Shown here: positions 13,740 to 17,849 of the stretch, piece after piece | How the letters are laid out: every line of letters begins with the position of its first letter | Position numbering within the stretch: the stretch's first letter is position 1 | Assembly (NCBI GenBank): GCA_030040395.1 | Contig: JASHTU010000488.1 | Location: 1 to 17,849, forward strand | Reading direction: 5' to 3' | DNA: 17,849 nucleotides | From: Acidobacteriaceae bacterium | Lineage (GTDB): Bacteria; Acidobacteriota; Terriglobia; Terriglobales; Acidobacteriaceae | Program-made: the position numbers and the translations under genes | Notes under the pieces: generated by a model | Told to the model about the DNA's origin: nothing | Seen by the model: only the letters and a program-made list of their open reading frames with translations | Databases searched by the model: none

Positions 13740-14852
13740 ATGTTCCATGCCGAACCTGACCTTGCGCCGGATTCGACCGCGACCCCTGAAATGCCGTTCG
13801 ATAGCCCAGGGGCGCTTTTGGCCGCAATTGTGGAGTCTTCTGACGATGCGATCGTCAGCAAGGACCTGAATGGAAGGGTGACGAGCTGGAACGATGCGGC
13901 TTGCCGGATCTTCGGCTATACGGCAAAGGAAATGATCGGACAGCCCATCCTGCGCATTATTCCGCCGGGGCTGGAGGCCGAAGAGACCGCGATTCTGGAG
14001 CGCATCCGGACGGGCGCGAAGGTCGAGCCTTACGAGACCCGGCGGCTCAGAAAAGACGGCCGCATCGTCGAAGTTTGGGTGACGATTTCTCCCGTGAAGG
14101 ACTCGGCCGGGCGCATCATCGGTGCGGCAAAAATCGCGCGCGACCTCTCGGAGCGGAAGCGGATGGAGCAGCGGCTGATCTGGTCGGAGAAACTCGCCGC
14201 CCAGGGGCAAATGGCCGCAAGCATGGCTCACGAAATCAACAGTCCGCTGGAGTCGATCATCAACTTGGTTTACCTGGCGCGGCGGAGCACACCGCCCGGG
14301 GAGAAAGCCCACGCCTACCTGCTATCCGCTGAGGGAGAACTGGACCGCGTTGCGCAATTGATCCGCCGAGTGTTAGGGCGTTATCGCGAGTTGGCGGGCC
14401 AGCCGCAAGTTTATCTGCACGATCTGGTGGATGAATTTTTGACTGTGCACCGGCCAAAATTGCACGCTTGCGGGATTGCGGTGGATTGCCGCTATGAAGA
14501 TCGCCGGCCGGTGAGGGTGAACGGCGCGGAGTTCGCCCTTACCTTTTCAAACGTGGTTTCGGGCGTTCTCCACATTATGCCGCAAGGCGGAATTCTGGGT
14601 GTCGAAGTTCGGGAAAGAACAACCGCCAGGGGGGAGGGGATTGAAGTTGCGATTCGAATGCGCGCGAAGGGAATGGGCGACAACCTGCAGGGGCGCATTT
14701 TTGAATCTCTCCTCGGCAAAGGTAGCCAAAGTGGCACCGGGGAGGGGCTTTCGGTCGCCTGGGAATGGCCGGAACGGCATGGCGCCGAAATTGCATTCAA
14801 GAGTTGCGCGGATAGCGACGCGGCAATTTCGCTTTTCGTTCCCTTTGCATGA
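13740..14852 (+). CDS. PAS-domain histidine kinase with degenerate ATP-binding domain
   Basis: 370 aa from ATG 13740, which has GAGGAGGG (13725-13732) 7 nt upstream; the frame is open from 13449 but that part looks non-coding. A PAS domain (about residues 24-137: DDAIVSKDLNGRVTSWNDA, IFGYTAKEMIGQPI, IGAAKIARDLSERK) is followed by a HisKA helix with the phospho-acceptor His164 in SMAHEINSPLESI. The C-terminal HATPase_c region is recognisable (IFESLLGKGS, GTGEGLSVA) but altered. The N-box reads NVVSGVLHI, with Gly275 in place of the magnesium-binding Asn. The G1 box reads AKGMG, with Ala309 in place of Asp. No membrane helices: cytoplasmic. It is flanked by two receivers that are its likely partners. 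It may be a pseudokinase or phosphatase. Confidence 0.9.
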   Translation: MFHAEPDLAPDSTATPEMPFDSPGALLAAIVESSDDAIVSKDLNGRVTSWNDAACRIFGYTAKEMIGQPILRIIPPGLEAEETAILERIRTGAKVEPYETRRLRKDGRIVEVWVTISPVKDSAGRIIGAAKIARDLSERKRMEQRLIWSEKLAAQGQMAASMAHEINSPLESIINLVYLARRSTPPGEKAHAYLLSAEGELDRVAQLIRRVLGRYRELAGQPQVYLHDLVDEFLTVHRPKLHACGIAVDCRYEDRRPVRVNGAEFALTFSNVVSGVLHIMPQGGILGVEVRERTTARGEGIEVAIRMRAKGMGDNLQGRIFESLLGKGSQSGTGEGLSVAWEWPERHGAEIAFKSCADSDAAISLFVPFA

Positions 14853-14873
14853 TCTTCCCAAACTGCATGGGGA

Positions 14874-14896
14874 CGCCGGGCGAGCATTGCCCGGCG
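14874..14896 (+). other. Intercistronic hairpin between kinase and second receiver
   Basis: CGCCGGGC (14874-14881) and GCCCGGCG (14889-14896) form an 8-bp, nearly all-GC stem with a 7-nt loop. It ends 10 nt before the ribosome binding site of the next gene. With no T-run it is better read as an RNA-stability or processing element than as a terminator. Confidence 0.5.
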
Positions 14897-14918
14897 GCAA
14901 AAAGAGAGGAGAAGGTGG

Positions 14919-15392
14919 ATGCTGGAATGGACTTGGCCGGAAATCTCTCAGGCAACCGACAAACTTCCTCAGAGTTTTATTGCCGCCCAGGAGCGGAAGG
15001 CGCGATCTGAAGCATCCGGCGCGGAGTGCCCCAGCATCCTGGTCGTTGACGATGAAGTGATCCTGGCCGACAGCGTCGCCGAGATTCTCAATATCTCGGG
15101 ATTCTGCGCCTTTTCTGCCTATAACGCTTCGACCGCTTTGCAGATCACGGAGGGGCTTCGCCCCGATTTCCTGCTTTCTGACGTGATGATGCCAGGCATG
15201 AACGGCGTGGATCTAGCGATCAGGGTGCGCAGAATGCTTCCCGAGACGGAAATTTTACTGTTTTCGGGCCAGGCAGGAGTCGCCGACCTGCTCGAAGTCG
15301 CCCGGGAGCAAGGCTACGCCTTCGAACTTCTCGAAAAACCCATGCACCCCGTAAGGTTGATCGAGCGCCTCAGACGAATGCGGCGAGCTTAG
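14919..15392 (+). CDS. Single-domain response regulator, paralogue of the one at 13004
   Basis: 157 aa. Receiver domain at residues about 38-155: Asp44/Asp45 (LVVDDEV), phospho-acceptor Asp88 (LLSDVMMPGMNG), Ser117 (ILLFSGQAG), Lys140-Pro141 (LLEKPMHP). The N-terminal 35 residues are unrelated to other receivers. AGGAG at 14907-14911 lies 7 nt before ATG 14919, a good ribosome site. It follows the kinase by 66 bp with a GC-rich hairpin in the gap, so it is probably cotranscribed. The same EILLFSGQA signature and short Met/Pro-rich C-terminus as the first receiver point to a local duplication. No output domain. Confidence 0.92.
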   Translation: MLEWTWPEISQATDKLPQSFIAAQERKARSEASGAECPSILVVDDEVILADSVAEILNISGFCAFSAYNASTALQITEGLRPDFLLSDVMMPGMNGVDLAIRVRRMLPETEILLFSGQAGVADLLEVAREQGYAFELLEKPMHPVRLIERLRRMRRA

Positions 15393-15754
15393 TAGCTTTA
15401 CAGTGAAATTCTGCACACTCCGTGTAGAAAGTTCTCTGACCGATTCGAGATCGCTCATGCTCATGCACCTTTAGGGCCGTTTTGCAGAAGGCGCAAATTC
15501 TCGCGAGGCGCGGATGAGCGAGGCGGGAGCTCTCTGCGCCGAATCCAATTCGTCGCGCGGGAGCCATCCTTCCGCGCTGCGGGTGAAGCGGGGATCCGCC
15601 CAAATGTGATGAGGGTCACGGGAGAAAAGATTGCTGCGCGCTACGCTCGATTCTGCAGACGAACCAGGGTTGGAGAGGAACGGTATTCCGGGCATCTCCA
15701 GTGTTCGCCGGAGCGGGCTGCTTTGAACGCAGACCAGACGCATTCTTTCCGTCG
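15393..15754. other. Intergenic region with no convincing gene
   Basis: About 400 bp separate the receiver from the zinc-ribbon gene. Two minus-strand frames are open here (15370-15603 and 15471-15902), but neither has a good start. One holds a CxxC...CxxxHC pattern that could be a decayed small zinc protein. A CRP-like palindrome at 15602-15620 and a hairpin at 15755-15783 are given separately. Confidence 0.5.
15602..15620. promoter_or_regulatory. CRP/FNR-type palindromic site
   Basis: AAATGTGATGAGGGTCACG fits the CRP layout TGTGA-N6-TCACA with one mismatch, and the A-rich left flank also matches. It lies 175 bp upstream of the zinc-ribbon gene. No clear promoter is attached. Confidence 0.3.
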
Positions 15755-15783
15755 CCCTGATCCCTCTGCCTAGACCATCAGGG
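15755..15783 (+). other. Inverted repeat next to the ribosome binding site of the zinc-ribbon gene
   Basis: CCCTGAT (15755-15761) and ATCAGGG (15777-15783) are exact complements. The right arm runs into GGGAGGGG (15781-15788), the Shine-Dalgarno of ATG 15795. An alternative pairing of CCCTC with GAGGG would cover the ribosome site directly. Confidence 0.45.
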
Positions 15784-15794
15784 AGGGGTCGACA

Positions 15795-16232
15795 ATGGAC
15801 GGGTCCTGTTCCAAATGCGGTGGGCACATCGAGTCGCCTTGGAGCTATTGTCCTCATTGCGGAACCGCCTGCGCGGGGGAAGCGCTCGCGGACGGGGCGC
15901 ACGAGAGTCCGGCGCCGACGCCCACGGAGAAAACGCCGGTGCGCGGCGCCTTTGGGGGATTGCTCTTAGGGGTGATTGCAGCCCCGGTGCTGATCATGGT
16001 CGGGACGCTTCTTTTGATCACTGGGATCGGCGCCTTTCTCGGGGTTCCCATGCTGATTGCCGGTGTCTTTGCGCCCCTGCTGGGGCCGATGCTTGGAATC
16101 GGCACGCTACGCGGAAAATGCCCCTGGTGCGGCGCTCCGGTGAGCAGCATCGCTCTCCTCGACGGCTTTTCCTGCGAAGCCTGCAATCACAAGATCGCGG
16201 TCAAAAAGCATGAGCTGGTTCGGGCGGCCTGA
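15795..16232 (+). CDS. Membrane protein with two zinc ribbons
   Basis: 145 aa. The N-terminus holds CSKCGG and CPHCG (residues 5-23), a zinc ribbon of the kind placed at the start of many membrane proteins. An unstructured Pro/Thr/Ala stretch follows, then a Gly-rich hydrophobic stretch (about 53-105: GGLLLGVIAAPVLIMVGTLL and LGVPMLIAGVFAPLLGPML) long enough for two membrane helices. A second ribbon (CPWCGAP, then CEACNHKI) closes the protein. Both ends would therefore face the same side. GGAGG (15782-15786) lies 8 nt before ATG. Function unknown; ribbon-plus-helix proteins often regulate or assemble other membrane proteins. Confidence 0.85.
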   Translation: MDGSCSKCGGHIESPWSYCPHCGTACAGEALADGAHESPAPTPTEKTPVRGAFGGLLLGVIAAPVLIMVGTLLLITGIGAFLGVPMLIAGVFAPLLGPMLGIGTLRGKCPWCGAPVSSIALLDGFSCEACNHKIAVKKHELVRAA

Positions 16233-16414
16233 TCGGGGCGGCTCAGTCGGAGACGGCTCGATTGGCGACGGCTTTGATCTGGCGCAGCTCGATCCCCGTG
16301 AATTGAGCACTGCGCCGAAGAGCCTCGCATAAGAAGCTCAAGCAGGCGTTGGGCTGCTCGACCGTGCACGCGGCGATTCGCTCACAGGTGTGTGCGGCCC
16401 GAGATCCCCGCCAT

Positions 16415-17849
16415 TTATTGGCGACGCGGTAATCCCTGAAGCTCTACCAGCGCGCAGGGCGGCGCAACCGGTTCGGGTGCGGCTGGGGCGGCTTCGGGCG
16501 CATGAAAATGCCGCCAGATGGTTTCCGCCGTCTTGCGCGAGACGACCGCGGCCAGCGACTCCGCCGTGGCTTGCTGCACATCGCGAAGGCTGCCAAAATG
16601 CGTCAGTAGCCGCTGTCTTGTTTGCGCTCCGACGCCAGGGATGGCCAGCAGTTCCGAATCGCGGTCGCGCATGGCGCGACGCTGGCGATGATAGCCGACG
16701 GCAAAACGGTGACTCTCGTCGCGGATGAGTTGAACGAGGTGCAGCACCGGCGAACGGCGGTCGAGGACCACGGGCTCGTCTTCATTGCCGTAGAGATAGA
16801 TTACTTCCTCCTTCTTTGCGATCGACGCCAGGGGCTGGGTGGTAAAACCGAGCGACTCAAGGGCGTCAGCGGCGGCGTGCAACTGGCCCAGGCCGCCGTC
16901 GATGAGGATAAGCGAAGGCATGGCGGCTGGTTCTTTGGATCGAGAGAGCTCTCCCTCGGGAGCTAAGGTCCCTCCTGATGCGGCGCCTTTTTCGGCACGA
17001 CTAAAGTCGCGCCCGTTTAAAGCCCCGTTACTCTTTCTGCCCTCCTTCAAAACACCTTCGCTGGTCTCCAGGATGCGCTTGTAGCGGCGCTCGACCACTT
17101 CGCGCATCGAAGCGAAGTCATCGACGCCGACAACGGTTTTCACCTTGAACTTGCGGTAGGCCTGCTTGTTCATTTTGCCGTCTTCCCACACCACCAGCGA
17201 CGCCACGGTTTCCGCGCCCTGAATGTGAGAGACGTCGAAGCACTCGATGCGCCGGGGCAGTTCGGGAAGCATGAGCAAGTCGGCCAGCTCTTCCTGGATG
17301 GCTTTGCGCGAGGGCTCCAGCACGCGGAACCTCTGCGTATACGATTGGCGCGCGTTTTGGCCGGCAAGATCAACGAGTGATTTCTTGTCGCCGCGCTGGG
17401 GGACGGTCAATTCGATGCGATGGCCAGTGCGCTCGGTCAGGAGCGCTGCCAGAGTCTCGCGGTCGTCAAAATCCACCGGAACCAGGATGGTGCGCGGGAC
17501 ATACTGCTGGTCGATATAGAGCTGCTTGAGCAGGGCGGAGAAAACCCGGCCCGCGTCGAAAACCTGGCTCCCCGACCCCTGACCTGTGGTCCCCGCATTC
17601 TCGTTCACTTGTTCCCTGGTTCCCTGGTTTTCCGATCCCTGGTCCTCTGATTCCTGGTCCCTGATCCCTGATCCGTGGCTCTTGTCTTCCCCGTCGGCTT
17701 CCATCAGTTCGGGCAGGTCTTCCCAGAAAAATTCGCGGCGGTCCACGATCTTGCCGGCGCGCATGTGGAAGAGGTTCACCGCCAGGCTGCCGTCTTCGAA
17801 GTGGTAGCCGAAGACGTCGGCGTCCTCATCCTGCCCGGTGGTGGCGATG
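16415..17849 (-). CDS. uvrC: UvrABC excinuclease subunit C, C-terminal part (5' end outside window), with two inserts
   Basis: 477 aa are visible; the frame is open to the right edge, so the GIY-YIG nuclease and UVR parts lie outside. UvrC cuts the DNA on both sides of a lesion found by UvrAB. The RNase H-like domain for the 5' cut is complete: IECFDVSHIQGAETVASLV, DDFASMREVVERRY, LILIDGGLGQLHAA and RDESHRFAVGYHRQRR, with the Asp/Asp/His catalytic set. The C-terminal helix-hairpin-helix (LLAIPGVGAQTRQRLLTHFGS) follows. Two stretches are foreign to the family: an Asp/Gln/Gly-rich tract before FSALLKQLYI, and about 45 residues between KRILETSE and MPSLILIDGG. Both are translated repeats. The C-terminus is Ala/Pro-rich. 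The 180 bp after the stop hold no gene I can support. Confidence 0.95.
   Translation of the reverse strand, partial: IATTGQDEDADVFGYHFEDGSLAVNLFHMRAGKIVDRREFFWEDLPELMEADGEDKSHGSGIRDQESEDQGSENQGTREQVNENAGTTGQGSGSQVFDAGRVFSALLKQLYIDQQYVPRTILVPVDFDDRETLAALLTERTGHRIELTVPQRGDKKSLVDLAGQNARQSYTQRFRVLEPSRKAIQEELADLLMLPELPRRIECFDVSHIQGAETVASLVVWEDGKMNKQAYRKFKVKTVVGVDDFASMREVVERRYKRILETSEGVLKEGRKSNGALNGRDFSRAEKGAASGGTLAPEGELSRSKEPAAMPSLILIDGGLGQLHAAADALESLGFTTQPLASIAKKEEVIYLYGNEDEPVVLDRRSPVLHLVQLIRDESHRFAVGYHRQRRAMRDRDSELLAIPGVGAQTRQRLLTHFGSLRDVQQATAESLAAVVSRKTAETIWRHFHAPEAAPAAPEPVAPPCALVELQGLPRRQ
16922..17058. repeat. REP-like palindromic element inserted in frame in uvrC
   Basis: The segment is rich in short palindromes: GAGAGCTCTC (16944-16953), CTCCC-TC-GGGAG (16951-16962) and GGCACGACTAAAGTCGCGCC (16994-17013, one mismatched pair). 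It codes for NGRDFSRAEKGAASGG and APEGELSRSKEP, which lie where UvrC normally passes straight from KRILE to PSLILIDGG. From memory, similar GACTAAAGTCG-type units are dispersed in acidobacterial genomes; not checked here. Edges are approximate. Confidence 0.65.
17571..17690. repeat. Low-complexity repeat tract inserted in frame in uvrC
   Basis: Irregular copies of CCCTGATCC, CCCTGGTTCC and GACCCCTGACC read on the plus strand. Their complements match the tract at 3093-3200. In uvrC they encode about 40 residues of Asp, Gln, Glu, Gly and Ser (GIRDQESEDQGSENQG and so on) between LPELMEAD and QVFDAGRVFSALL. The frame stays open. Confidence 0.8.

Noticed and set aside
16233..16414. Minus-strand frame with coding-like sequence after uvrC
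   Set aside because: It has no start codon or ribosome site, extends from another frame of uvrC, and matches no family I know.

Overview
This is a GC-rich bacterial window with 19 supported protein genes, no rRNA or tRNA gene that I could find, and no CRISPR array. Several signs suggest Acidobacteriota: the GC-rich coding style, start codons lying directly behind TANAAT-type hexamers, GATC/GGGTCAGG-type low-complexity repeats between and inside genes, and an acidobacterial-looking small protein at 4424. This assignment is an inference, not a measurement.

Layout. Positions 1-4951 read rightward: the C-terminal part of a DUF885 metallopeptidase-like protein, a secreted protein of unknown function behind a good promoter, proC (proline synthesis), an OafA/YrhL-type membrane acyltransferase and an unknown two-repeat protein. 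Positions 5119-8264 hold larE-larC-larB, the complete synthesis set for the nickel-pincer nucleotide (NPN) cofactor; no larA-type client enzyme is present. Positions 8427-9049 carry a VapBC-type toxin-antitoxin pair, followed by a SAM methyltransferase (9227-9883). Leftward then come a PAS-GGDEF diguanylate cyclase and an FmdB-type zinc ribbon. Next are thioredoxin (rightward), an Hsp15-type S4 RNA-binding protein and an unknown 103-aa protein (both leftward). Positions 13004-15392 form a signalling cassette: receiver, PAS-histidine kinase with a damaged ATP-binding domain, and a second paralogous receiver. A membrane zinc-ribbon protein follows. The C-terminal three quarters of uvrC runs leftward off the right edge.

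The most unusual feature is a set of short repeats inserted in frame into conserved genes. uvrC carries two: a low-complexity tract and a palindromic REP-like unit. The Hsp15 gene carries one 108-bp insert with 13-bp inverted repeats and a 5-bp flanking direct repeat. Related tracts lie between genes near 2113, 3093 and 13490. This resembles the Rickettsia palindromic elements, which also settle in reading frames.

Other points of note: LarE has a three-cysteine (iron-sulfur type) active site; LarC is one uninterrupted chain with 22 histidines in a 51-residue loop; at least five genes appear to use leaderless initiation; and several hairpins sit in the signalling region.
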